A DNA stretch of 14,140 bases from Melioribacteraceae bacterium. GTDB lineage: Bacteria; Bacteroidota; Ignavibacteria; Ignavibacteriales; Melioribacteraceae. This document shows positions 8,024 to 14,140 of this stretch, one piece after another. The position numbers were made by a program, and so were the translations under genes. The notes under the pieces were generated by a model. It did no database searches. It saw nothing but the letters and a program-made list of their open reading frames with translations, and had not been told where the DNA came from. The stretch lies in the NCBI GenBank assembly GCA_026987055.1, contig JALSNL010000173.1:1-14140 (forward strand), written 5' to 3'. Numbering within the stretch: position 1 is the stretch's first letter; every line of letters starts with the position of its first letter.

Positions 8024-8404
8024 TTGGCTCGTATAGCAGGTGTTGATTTACCAAAACAAAAAAAAGCTTACATTGGTCTTACTTATATTTATGGTATAGG
8101 ACAACATACTTCATATTATATTTTAGATAAAGCAAAAATTAATCCGGATAAAAAAATTGCTGATCTTACCGATGAAGAAGTTGCAAAAATAAGAGCAATA
8201 ATGACTGCGGAAATTAAAGTTGAAGGTGCTCTTAGAAGTGAGGTTCAGCAAAATATTAAAAGACTTATGGATATAGGTTGCTATAGAGGTTTGAGGCATA
8301 GAAGAGGTTTACCTGCAAGAGGTCAAAGAACTAAAACTAATGCAAGAACCAGAAAAGGTAGAAAAAGAACTGTTGCCGGTAAGAAAAAAGCACCTGGTAA
8401 ATAA
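8024..8404 (+). CDS. rpsM: 30S ribosomal protein S13 (TTG start)
   Basis: S13 is at the top of the 30S head, forms bridges B1a/B1b with L5, and touches P-site tRNA with its basic tail. The 126-residue product starts [15 protein letters not shown] and has the helix-turn-helix segment [12 protein letters not shown], then [20 protein letters not shown] (86-105) and NARTRKG, followed by a Lys-rich tail. The start is TTG at 8024, with a strong TAGGAG upstream. It is the first gene of the alpha-operon part, 23 bases after rpmJ. Confidence 0.97.
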   Translation: MARIAGVDLPKQKKAYIGLTYIYGIGQHTSYYILDKAKINPDKKIADLTDEEVAKIRAIMTAEIKVEGALRSEVQQNIKRLMDIGCYRGLRHRRGLPARGQRTKTNARTRKGRKRTVAGKKKAPGK

Positions 8405-8442
8405 GTAGTATATTGAAATTAAAATGTTAAAGGAGATTTAGC

Positions 8443-8829
8443 TTGGCAAAATCTACAAGAAGATCGAAAAAGAAAATACATGTTGATGCTGTTGGTGTTG
8501 CTCATATTAAAGCATCATTTAACAATGTATTAGTTACAATAACCGACGTTTATGGAAATACAATCTCGTGGTCAACTGCAGGTAAAAATGGTTTTAAAGG
8601 ATCTAGAAAAAATACACCATTTGCTGCTCAAGTTACTTCCGAAGCTGCTGCTAAAGAAGCTCATGATCTTGGATTAAAAAGAGTAGATGTTTTAATTAAA
8701 GGTCCTGGTGCCGGTAGAGATGCTGCTATTAGAGCATTAAATACTGCCGGATTACATATTATGTCTATTAAAGATATTACACCAATACCACATAATGGTT
8801 GTAGACCTCCAAAACGAAGAAGAGTTTAA
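8443..8829 (+). CDS. rpsK: 30S ribosomal protein S11 (TTG start)
   Basis: S11 lies on the 30S platform near the E-site and interacts with S6, S18 and S21. The 128-residue product has a basic N-terminus, [18 protein letters not shown] (26-43), [17 protein letters not shown], the [13 protein letters not shown] block (87-99), and the conserved end [12 protein letters not shown] (117-128). The start is TTG at 8443, with AAAGGAGA eight bases upstream, giving MAKSTRR. The 38-base gap from rpsM contains only this ribosome-binding site. Confidence 0.97.
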   Translation: MAKSTRRSKKKIHVDAVGVAHIKASFNNVLVTITDVYGNTISWSTAGKNGFKGSRKNTPFAAQVTSEAAAKEAHDLGLKRVDVLIKGPGAGRDAAIRALNTAGLHIMSIKDITPIPHNGCRPPKRRRV

Positions 8830-8845
8830 ATATAAGGAAATATAG

Positions 8846-9457
8846 ATGGGAAGATATACTGGTCCAAGAGCCAAATTAGTTAGAAAATTTGGCGAAAATA
8901 TTTTTGGTAATCCAAAATTTGATAAAATTCTTAGTAAAAAACCTTACGGTCCCGGACAACATGGTAACGGTAGAAAAAGAGTTTCTCATTATGGTACTCA
9001 ATTAAAAGAGAAACAAAAATTAAAAATTATGTACGGATTGTATGAAAAACAATTTAGGAATTATTTCAAAAAAGCTGATAGAATGCGCGGAATTACAGGC
9101 GAAAATTTACTTCAGCTATTAGAAAGACGTTTTGATAATACCGTGTATCGGTTGGGTTTTGCAACATCCAGAGCACAAGCAAGACAATTGGTTTTACATC
9201 GTCATCTTACTGTTAATGGTAAATTAGTTAACATACCATCTTATTTACTAAAACCTGGTGATGTAATTGAAGTAAGACCTAAAAGCAAGAAGATGGATGT
9301 ATTTCACAATGCCTTAAGAATTAGAAAAAGCAATCCTTATGAATGGATTGAAGTGGAAAAAGCTAATTTATCCGGTACTTTTGTTTCTATTCCTGAACGT
9401 TCACAAATTCCGGTAAACGTTAATGAACAACTTATTGTAGAGTTGTATTCTAAGTAA
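8846..9457 (+). CDS. rpsD: 30S ribosomal protein S4, zinc-independent form
   Basis: S4 is a primary 16S rRNA-binding protein that nucleates 30S assembly and lines the mRNA entry channel. In E. coli it also represses the alpha operon. The 203-residue product has the N-terminal domain with MGRYTGPRAKLVRKFGENIF and GPGQHGNGRKR. The S4 RNA-binding domain follows at about 92-152, with LERRFDNTVYRLGFATSRAQ and LTVNGKLVNIPSYLLKPGD. No cysteines are present in the N-terminal region, so it is the zinc-free type. AAGGAAA precedes the ATG at 8846. rpoA follows after 25 bases. Confidence 0.98.
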   Translation: MGRYTGPRAKLVRKFGENIFGNPKFDKILSKKPYGPGQHGNGRKRVSHYGTQLKEKQKLKIMYGLYEKQFRNYFKKADRMRGITGENLLQLLERRFDNTVYRLGFATSRAQARQLVLHRHLTVNGKLVNIPSYLLKPGDVIEVRPKSKKMDVFHNALRIRKSNPYEWIEVEKANLSGTFVSIPERSQIPVNVNEQLIVELYSK

Positions 9458-9482
9458 TTAAAAATTTAATAAGAGGATTTAA

Positions 9483-10475
9483 ATGAGTTATCCCTTTATA
9501 AAAATGCCTGACGGTGCAATTCTTGATGAAAAAACATCAACACCTAAGTATGGTAAATTTACAATTCAACCACTCGAAAGAGGTTTTGGAGTTACACTTG
9601 GTGCTGCTTTTAGGAGAATTCTTTTATCTTCCTTAACCGGTGCCGCAATAACCGCCATTAAAATAGATGGTGTTTTACATGAATTTACGTCTATACCCGG
9701 AGTAGTTGAAGATGTTACCGAGATAATCTTAAATCTCAAAAAAGTTAGAATGAAAGTTCTAAATAAGAAAACTAATAAAGTCGAAATATCGTTAACAGGC
9801 GCTACAAACTTTACTGCTGACGATATACAAAAGAATTCTCCGGATATAGAAATACTTAATCCTGATTTACACATTGCTACTTTAAATGAAGATGCTAAAT
9901 TTACTATAGAATTAAGAATAGGATTTGGAAAAGGATTTGTTCCCGCAGCTAAACAAAACATTAGTGAACAAACAATAGGAATTATTCCTATTGATTCAAT
10001 ATTTACTCCCTTGGAAAATGTACGTTATGATATAGAAAATGTTAGAATAGGTGAAAGTAACGAATATGAAAAACTTAGCTTGGAAGTTACCACCGATGGA
10101 TCTATTACCCCGGAAGAAGCTTTGTCCGGTGCAGGTGTAATATTAAGAGATCATATTAATATGTTTATTAATTTTGATATTGAACAAGAAGAAGATAAAG
10201 TTGATAATGAAAAAGATATTGAATTTGAAAGAGTGAAAAAAATTCTTACTACTAATGTAGATGATTTGGAACTTAGTGTTAGATCTCATAATTGTTTAAA
10301 AGCTGCAAATATTAAAACAATGGGTGATCTTGTAAGAAAAGATGAAAGTGAAATGTTAAAGTTTAGAAATTTTGGAAGAAAATCTCTATCTGAACTAATG
10401 GATATTGTTGATCAGTATAATTTAGAATTCGGAATGGATGTAGATAAGTATTTAAATGACAAAACTGAAAAATAA
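9483..10475 (+). CDS. rpoA: DNA-directed RNA polymerase subunit alpha
   Basis: The alpha dimer is the assembly platform of RNA polymerase, and its C-terminal domain binds UP-elements and activators. The 330-residue product has the N-terminal domain (about 1-230) with GRFxI-like KFTIQPLERGFGVTLGAAFR (25-44), R45 and LLSSLTGAAITAIKIDGV, plus the second conserved block with EEALSGAGVILRDHI. An acidic linker of about 20 residues leads to the C-terminal domain with LELSVRSHNCLKAANI, where R267, N270 and C271 align with the DNA-contacting residues of E. coli alpha, and FGRKSLSEL. GAGGA precedes the ATG at 9483. No residue loss is apparent. Confidence 0.98.
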   Translation: MSYPFIKMPDGAILDEKTSTPKYGKFTIQPLERGFGVTLGAAFRRILLSSLTGAAITAIKIDGVLHEFTSIPGVVEDVTEIILNLKKVRMKVLNKKTNKVEISLTGATNFTADDIQKNSPDIEILNPDLHIATLNEDAKFTIELRIGFGKGFVPAAKQNISEQTIGIIPIDSIFTPLENVRYDIENVRIGESNEYEKLSLEVTTDGSITPEEALSGAGVILRDHINMFINFDIEQEEDKVDNEKDIEFERVKKILTTNVDDLELSVRSHNCLKAANIKTMGDLVRKDESEMLKFRNFGRKSLSELMDIVDQYNLEFGMDVDKYLNDKTEK

Positions 10476-10499
10476 TAAATTCTGTAAAAGGTTGAAATA

Positions 10500-11297
10500 A
10501 TGAGACATAGAATTAAAGGTAGAAAATTAGGAAGATCTACTTCACATAGACTGGCAACTTTAAGATCTTTAGCTACTGCTTTAATTAAGCATAAAAAAAT
10601 TAAGACTACTCTTGCAAAAGCAAAACAAACCAGGTTATTTGTTGAACCATTAATTACAAAAGCAAAAAACGGTTCTGTACATGCCAGAAGATTAGTTGCA
10701 CGTGAAATTCATGACAAAGAAGTTGTTAAAGAATTATTTGGCGAAGTAGCGGAAAAAATTGGTGATAGACCCGGTGGCTATACAAGAATAGTTAAATTAG
10801 GTAATAGAGCCGGTGATGGTGCCGAAATGGCAATTATTGAACTTGTTGACTATAATAATATTTCCAACAAGAAACCTAAAAAGTCAAAGGCAAAGAAAAA
10901 AGCTGAACCAAAAGTTGAAGAAGCTAATATCGTAGAAGAAACTGTAGAAGAAGTTAAAGAAGAAACTGCTGCTAAAATAGAAGATAAAGCTGAAGAAACT
11001 AAAGAAGAAATAAGTGAAGAAAAAACTGACGATAAGAAGCCGGATGATTTAAAGAAAATTGAAGGAATAGGTCCTAAAATTGCTGAAATACTTAATTCAA
11101 ACGGTATTAAAACTTTTTCCGAACTAGCAGCTGTAGAAGCTGATAAAATCAGAGAGTACTTAAAAGAAGCCGGTGGTAGGTTTGCATCTCACAATCCGGA
11201 AACATGGCCTGCTCAAGCAAAATTAGCAGCCGAAGGGAAATGGGATGAACTTAAGAAATGGCAAGATGAACTTGATGGTGGAATTGATAAAGCCTAA
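10500..11297 (+). CDS. rplQ: 50S ribosomal protein L17 fused to a charged linker and a helix-hairpin-helix tail
   Basis: Residues 1 to about 118 are a complete L17, a protein near the tunnel exit of 50S: MRHRIKGRKLGRSTSHRLA, TTLAKAKQTR, then the end GDRPGGYTRIVKLGNRAGDG (88-107) and AIIELVDYN. The protein is 265 residues; ordinary L17 is about 115-130. A linker follows, Lys-rich at 124-138 and Glu-rich at about 139-178. A compact C-terminal domain then begins DDLKKIEGIGPKIAEIL (182-198), a helix-hairpin-helix pattern, and includes NPETWPAQAKLAAEGKWDEL (232-251). Related tails occur on ribosomal proteins L17 or L21 in the Bacteroidota-type lineage as I remember it. The tail could bind nucleic acid; its role is unknown. 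A strong terminator follows the gene. Confidence 0.96.
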   Translation: MRHRIKGRKLGRSTSHRLATLRSLATALIKHKKIKTTLAKAKQTRLFVEPLITKAKNGSVHARRLVAREIHDKEVVKELFGEVAEKIGDRPGGYTRIVKLGNRAGDGAEMAIIELVDYNNISNKKPKKSKAKKKAEPKVEEANIVEETVEEVKEETAAKIEDKAEETKEEISEEKTDDKKPDDLKKIEGIGPKIAEILNSNGIKTFSELAAVEADKIREYLKEAGGRFASHNPETWPAQAKLAAEGKWDELKKWQDELDGGIDKA

Positions 11298-11314
11298 AGG
11301 CTTGTTATTATAAT
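11284..11314 (+). promoter_or_regulatory. possible weak promoter for engB at the end of rplQ
   Basis: TTGATA at 11284-11289 and TATAAT at 11309-11314 could be -35 and -10 elements, but the 19-base spacer is longer than the ideal 17. Transcription would start near 11321, upstream of the hairpin. This would provide engB with transcripts independent of readthrough. The call rests on motif matching in very AT-rich DNA and may be chance; the promoter consensus of this lineage is not known to me. Confidence 0.25.
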
Positions 11315-11334
11315 ATTGTTTATTAAATTATTTT

Positions 11335-11338
11335 AGGA
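11335..11338 (+). promoter_or_regulatory. candidate Shine-Dalgarno of engB, separated from the ATG by the hairpin
   Basis: AGGA at 11335-11338 is the only good ribosome-binding motif upstream of the ATG at 11370, but it lies about 31 bases away. The intervening stem-loop (GAGCAGC with GCTGCTC, 11341-11360) would bring the two within about 6 to 11 bases if folded. GGGG at 11351-11354, partly in the loop and partly in the stem, is the only other purine run. This arrangement is inference from the sequence. Confidence 0.35.
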
Positions 11339-11369
11339 AAGAGCAGCTTTGGGGCTGCTCTTTTTGTTT
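11338..11369 (+). terminator. intrinsic terminator of the ribosomal protein cluster
   Basis: AAAGAGCAGC (11338-11347) pairs perfectly with GCTGCTCTTT (11354-11363) across a six-base loop, TTTGGG. A T-rich tract, TTTTTGTTT, runs through 11361-11369. This is a standard Rho-independent terminator, located 40 bases after the rplQ stop. Only three T would follow the stem on the opposite strand, so it should act mainly on the + strand. The tract ends next to the engB start codon, so it also forms the leader of that gene (see the finding). Confidence 0.88.
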
Positions 11370-11951
11370 ATGTTAAAAATAGAATTTCAAAAATCAATAC
11401 ATTTAACTAAAAATCTTCCAAAAGAACCAATTCAAGAAGTGGTTTTATGTGGTCGTTCTAATGTAGGAAAATCTTCATTTATAAATTCATTATCAAAAAA
11501 GAAAAACGTTGCAAAAACTAGTTCTACACCAGGGAAAACAAGATCATTAAATTTCTATTTGGTTGAAAATAAATTTCATCTTGTTGATCTTCCCGGTTAT
11601 GGATATGCAAAAGTTTCATTAAAAGCAAAAGAAGAATGGCAAAAGTTAATTAAAAATTATTTTTATGAAAGTAATAATATTGCTTTGGCACTGCATTTAA
11701 TTGATAGTAGGCATAAACCCACACAATTAGATATTATGTTTAATTTTTTACTGAAAGATTTGGAAATTCCCTACATTGTAATTCTTTCTAAAGCCGATAA
11801 ATTGAATCAATCCGAACGTTCAAAAAGCGTGAAGCAAGTAATGGAACAATTCCCGGAATTAAGTTTAAATGATAATTTAATCTTATATTCTTCTGTAAGA
11901 GGTATAGGTAAGAAAACAGTTGAGATAATGCTTACTAAGTTATTTGTTTAA
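11370..11951 (+). CDS. engB: ribosome biogenesis GTP-binding protein EngB (YihA/YsxC)
   Basis: EngB is an essential small GTPase that takes part in 50S subunit assembly. The 193-residue product has the G motifs: G1 GRSNVGKSS (28-36), G2 with TPGKT (53-57), G3 DLPGYGYAKV (73-82), G4 SKAD (140-143) and G5 around SS (174-175). I chose the ATG at 11370 (MLKIEFQKSI). An in-frame TTG at 11349 would put the start inside the terminator stem-loop and add a leucine- and phenylalanine-rich stretch not seen in the family. Being next to the ribosomal protein cluster fits its role. Expression would need readthrough or the weak upstream promoter. Confidence 0.95.
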   Translation: MLKIEFQKSIHLTKNLPKEPIQEVVLCGRSNVGKSSFINSLSKKKNVAKTSSTPGKTRSLNFYLVENKFHLVDLPGYGYAKVSLKAKEEWQKLIKNYFYESNNIALALHLIDSRHKPTQLDIMFNFLLKDLEIPYIVILSKADKLNQSERSKSVKQVMEQFPELSLNDNLILYSSVRGIGKKTVEIMLTKLFV

Positions 11952-11970
11952 TGTTATTTAACAAAAGATT

Positions 11971-11979
11971 TGTTATAAT
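11971..11979 (+). promoter_or_regulatory. extended -10 promoter candidate upstream of the GAF gene
   Basis: TGTTATAAT at 11971-11979 is a perfect extended -10 (TG-n-TATAAT). No strong -35 is present; ATGTTA at 11951-11956 with a 17-base spacer is a weak match. The expected start of transcription is near 11986, about 38 bases before the ATG at 12024. The motif lies in the 72-base gap after engB, which contains no terminator. AT-richness makes chance matches possible. Confidence 0.45.
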
Positions 11980-12023
11980 TAAAAAATGAATTTATTATTT
12001 TTAGTAAAACAAAGTGTCTGTTT

Positions 12024-13901
12024 ATGTTTTTATCTTCAAGAAATAAAAAACGAATATTAATTTTTTTAGTAATTCCATTACTAGCTATTATTCCATTATT
12101 ATCCGAGGATTTTACACTTAAAATAATAGCAACAATTGTTCTGGTTGTTTATGTTGCATTTATTATTTTTCTCAGAGATTCAGTTAGAATTAAAGATATT
12201 TTTAATGAAGAAAATGAACCGATTTTAGAACCTGAAGAAGAAATCCAAGACCAATATTCTTTTGAAACAGATAATGGAGAAGGATTTGAAATAATTTCTA
12301 AAACAAAAAGTACAGATATTATCACATCTGAAAACTATGCTTCGGTTTCAAAAAATAAATTAAAAAGTGGAATTTCAAAAGAAGAGCTAAAGCAACAATT
12401 TCAACAAATTATTGACGAAGAGCTGCCTGTAGATGTTAATAGTGATGAACAATTTATTTTTGTATTAGAAAAGATATTAAATGTTATTAAAGAAGCATAT
12501 TTAGCAAATTCGGTTCTGTTTTTTTGGTACAACGAATTAAAGCAAGAACTTTCTTTACAAAAATATTTTAGTAACAATCCCGCCGCAATTAGTAAAAAGA
12601 AATTTTCATTGGAAGATGATATTATTAGTAAAATTGTTAATCAAGAAGAACCGATTCATTTAAGTGAAATTTCTACAAATGCGGAAATGGATGTGATTAG
12701 ATATTATGATTCGCCTCAAGGCATTAAAAGTTTTGTTGGTGTTCCTCTTTTTTATAATAAAAAATTAAGTGGTGTTTTAGTTGTTGATGCCAAAGCCCTT
12801 GATGCTTTTGGTGTTGAAACAGTTTATTCATTGGGCAGATTTGTTCGTATCATTGCAATAATAATTTCACTATTTGATGAAAAGTTTTCCGGTTCTACAT
12901 CAGAGAATAGGCTGGAAGGACTTTTGAGTATCTTAAAAAAAGAAAGAAAATTTGATAGTGTGGATGATTTACACGATATAATAGATGGTAGTATTAAAAA
13001 TCTTATTCATTGGGATGTTTTTTCATTTGTTTATTACTCTCCTGAAGATCAGAAATTTACAGTTACAAAATCTGAAAATAAAACTACGATGGAATATAAT
13101 GAAGTAGGCACCGAAATTGAACTAAAAGATACCCTGGTTGGTAAAGCAATACTTAGCGGTGTTCCCGTCAATATTGAAGATATGGACAATGCAAAATATA
13201 CAAGATTTACTATTGATGAACCCAATAACTTAGGTGGTTCATTTTTAGCGTTACCTTTAATTTATGATGGACAAAATTTTGGTGTTTTATGTTTTGAAAG
13301 TATGAAAAAGAAAATATACAGTATTTCAGATGTTAAATTTATGAAAAATGCAATCAGATTTTTTTCTTTTTTTGTTTATACTTATTCAACTCATACAATA
13401 CTTAAAAGTTTGTTGTCTGTTGATGTTGAAACAAAAACTTTAACATACGATGCGTTTATTAATCAAACTAATTCTGATATTATCAAAAGCAATGAAGTAA
13501 ATGTTCCCGGTGTACTTGCTTTAATTCAGATAGATGATTTTTTAGAAGACAGATCATTATTTGAAACAGATCCGTTCCCAAAAGTTCTTGAAACAATAAA
13601 CCAAACAATACAAAGTGAAATTACACCGCTATGTAATTTAGGTAGATTAGGAGAAAAACTTTTTGGAATATACTTCTTTAATTCCACAACAAAAGATGTT
13701 TTCCTTTGGGCAGAAAAATTAAGAATAAAAATTGCCAGAAAACCTATTTCCGTACTTTCAAAACAAACTACTTTTACCGTTTCAATTGGAATAGCTTCTG
13801 CAAAACAAAAAAATGATATAGAAGAAGTTCTTAAAAATGCGGAATTAGCCTTAAATAAAGCTTTGGAAAAAGGCGGTAATTCAGTTAAAAATATAAATTA
13901 G
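12024..13901 (+). CDS. membrane-anchored protein with two GAF domains and a degenerate GGDEF-like domain
   Basis: The 625-residue product begins with two hydrophobic segments (about 11-27 and 31-50) with a short turn, so the rest is probably cytoplasmic. An acidic, low-complexity linker (about 58-120) leads to a first GAF-like domain (about 143-285, with IKSFVGVPLFYNKKLSGVLV near 234-253) and a second one (about 312-450, with FLALPLIYDGQNFGVLCFES near 407-426). The C-terminal 160 residues resemble a GGDEF domain: DVETKTLTYDAF (467-478), LIQIDDFLEDRS (500-511), FTVSIGIASA (584-593) and a KALEKGGNSV end (612-621). At the active loop it reads RLGEKLFGI (541-549) in place of RxGGDEF, so it should not make c-di-GMP. 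It is probably a sensor or signal-binding protein with unknown ligand. No Shine-Dalgarno is clear. deoB follows after 8 bases. Confidence 0.85.
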   Translation: MFLSSRNKKRILIFLVIPLLAIIPLLSEDFTLKIIATIVLVVYVAFIIFLRDSVRIKDIFNEENEPILEPEEEIQDQYSFETDNGEGFEIISKTKSTDIITSENYASVSKNKLKSGISKEELKQQFQQIIDEELPVDVNSDEQFIFVLEKILNVIKEAYLANSVLFFWYNELKQELSLQKYFSNNPAAISKKKFSLEDDIISKIVNQEEPIHLSEISTNAEMDVIRYYDSPQGIKSFVGVPLFYNKKLSGVLVVDAKALDAFGVETVYSLGRFVRIIAIIISLFDEKFSGSTSENRLEGLLSILKKERKFDSVDDLHDIIDGSIKNLIHWDVFSFVYYSPEDQKFTVTKSENKTTMEYNEVGTEIELKDTLVGKAILSGVPVNIEDMDNAKYTRFTIDEPNNLGGSFLALPLIYDGQNFGVLCFESMKKKIYSISDVKFMKNAIRFFSFFVYTYSTHTILKSLLSVDVETKTLTYDAFINQTNSDIIKSNEVNVPGVLALIQIDDFLEDRSLFETDPFPKVLETINQTIQSEITPLCNLGRLGEKLFGIYFFNSTTKDVFLWAEKLRIKIARKPISVLSKQTTFTVSIGIASAKQKNDIEEVLKNAELALNKALEKGGNSVKNIN

Positions 13902-13909
13902 GTAATAAT

Positions 13910-14140
13910 TTGAATAATTTTCTTTTAATAATTCTTGATGGTGTTGGGATAGGAGAACTACCCGATGCAAACAAATATGGCGATGTTGGCAGTGACACTT
14001 TGGGAAACTTGTCAAAACATGTTGGGGGTCTAAAATTACCTAACTTACAAAAATTCGGTTTGGCAAATATTAAAGAATTATACAATTTCCCGTCGGTTAA
14101 AACTCCTCTGGCTTCTTATGGTAAGATGAGAGAAATTTCA
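13910..14140 (+). CDS. deoB: phosphopentomutase, N-terminal part (3' truncated by window edge)
   Basis: The first 77 residues match the start of phosphopentomutase, which interconverts (deoxy)ribose 1-phosphate and 5-phosphate and links nucleoside salvage to the pentose phosphate pathway. Visible are FLLIILDGVGIGELPDA (4-20), with the metal-binding D10 of this alkaline-phosphatase-type enzyme, DVGSDTLGN (25-33), LPNLQKFGL, and KMREIS at the window end. The phosphorylated threonine of the family lies just beyond. The start is TTG at 13910, preceded by TAGG; no ATG is near. It begins 8 bases after the GAF gene and may be cotranscribed. Remaining residues cannot be judged. Confidence 0.93.
   Translation, partial: MNNFLLIILDGVGIGELPDANKYGDVGSDTLGNLSKHVGGLKLPNLQKFGLANIKELYNFPSVKTPLASYGKMREIS

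Noticed and set aside
9566..9961. 131-codon frame on the minus strand opposite rpoA
   Set aside because: It mirrors conserved RpoA codons, has low-complexity hydrophobic content typical of antisense frames, and shows no independent coding signal.
11290..11303. Small hairpin AAGCC-TAAA-GGCTT with the rplQ stop codon in its loop
   Set aside because: Five base pairs with no U-tract; likely chance, and the strong terminator 35 bases downstream is sufficient.
11349..11369. TTG at 11349 as the start of engB, adding seven residues
   Set aside because: It lies within the terminator loop and has no ribosome-binding site in range; the added residues are not part of the family's N-terminus.
13885..14085. 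66-codon minus-strand frame overlapping the start of deoB
   Set aside because: The plus strand codes for conserved phosphopentomutase sequence here; the reverse frame has no recognisable features.
1..14140. Mobile elements, CRISPR arrays, attachment sites, replication origins, or defence-type genes
   Set aside because: I looked for direct or inverted repeats, regular spacers and transposase-like sequences and saw none. No stretch longer than about 120 bases lacks a gene.

Overview
The window is a low-G+C (roughly one third G+C) bacterial chromosome segment with nearly all genes on the + strand. It holds the 3' part of the S10 ribosomal protein operon, the complete spc and alpha operons run together as one cluster, and three genes beyond the cluster terminator. 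The order is rpsC'-rplP-rpmC-rpsQ-rplN-rplX-rplE-rpsN-rpsH-rplF-rplR-[tRNA-Gln]-rpsE-rpmD-rplO-secY-map-infA-rpmJ-rpsM-rpsK-rpsD-rpoA-rplQ // engB - GAF/GGDEF-like gene - deoB'. The direct secY-map link without adk, the L17 protein with a long charged linker and helix-hairpin-helix tail, the zinc-free S14 and S4, and the AT-rich codon use suggest a member of the Bacteroidota/Chlorobiota/Ignavibacteriota (FCB) group. My best guess is Ignavibacteria. Usable Shine-Dalgarno sequences before most genes fit this better than classical Bacteroidia. The assignment is inference, not a database match.

Region 1-11297 is the translation and transcription core: small- and large-subunit ribosomal proteins, the SecY channel, methionine aminopeptidase, IF-1 and the RNA polymerase alpha subunit. 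Spacings are mostly 2 to 40 bases, with no convincing internal promoter or terminator, so the genes are probably cotranscribed. The exception in layout is a complete tRNA-Gln(UUG) gene sitting in the mRNA between rplR and rpsE. Maturation of that tRNA would have to cut the polycistronic message.

Region 11298-11369 holds a strong intrinsic-terminator hairpin whose U-tract ends only 4 bases before the start codon of engB (ribosome-biogenesis GTPase). The only good Shine-Dalgarno for engB lies on the far side of the hairpin. Region 11952-12023 holds an extended -10 promoter candidate. It is followed by a 625-residue membrane-anchored protein with two GAF domains and a GGDEF-like domain lacking the catalytic signature. 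The window ends inside deoB (phosphopentomutase).

Most of the window is conserved housekeeping DNA and I do not see a new multi-gene system. The points worth a second look are the tRNA embedded in the spc operon, the L17-HhH fusion, the hairpin in the engB leader, the marked excess of the tetranucleotide CCGG over GGCC and GCGC, and the degenerate GAF-GAF-GGDEF protein.
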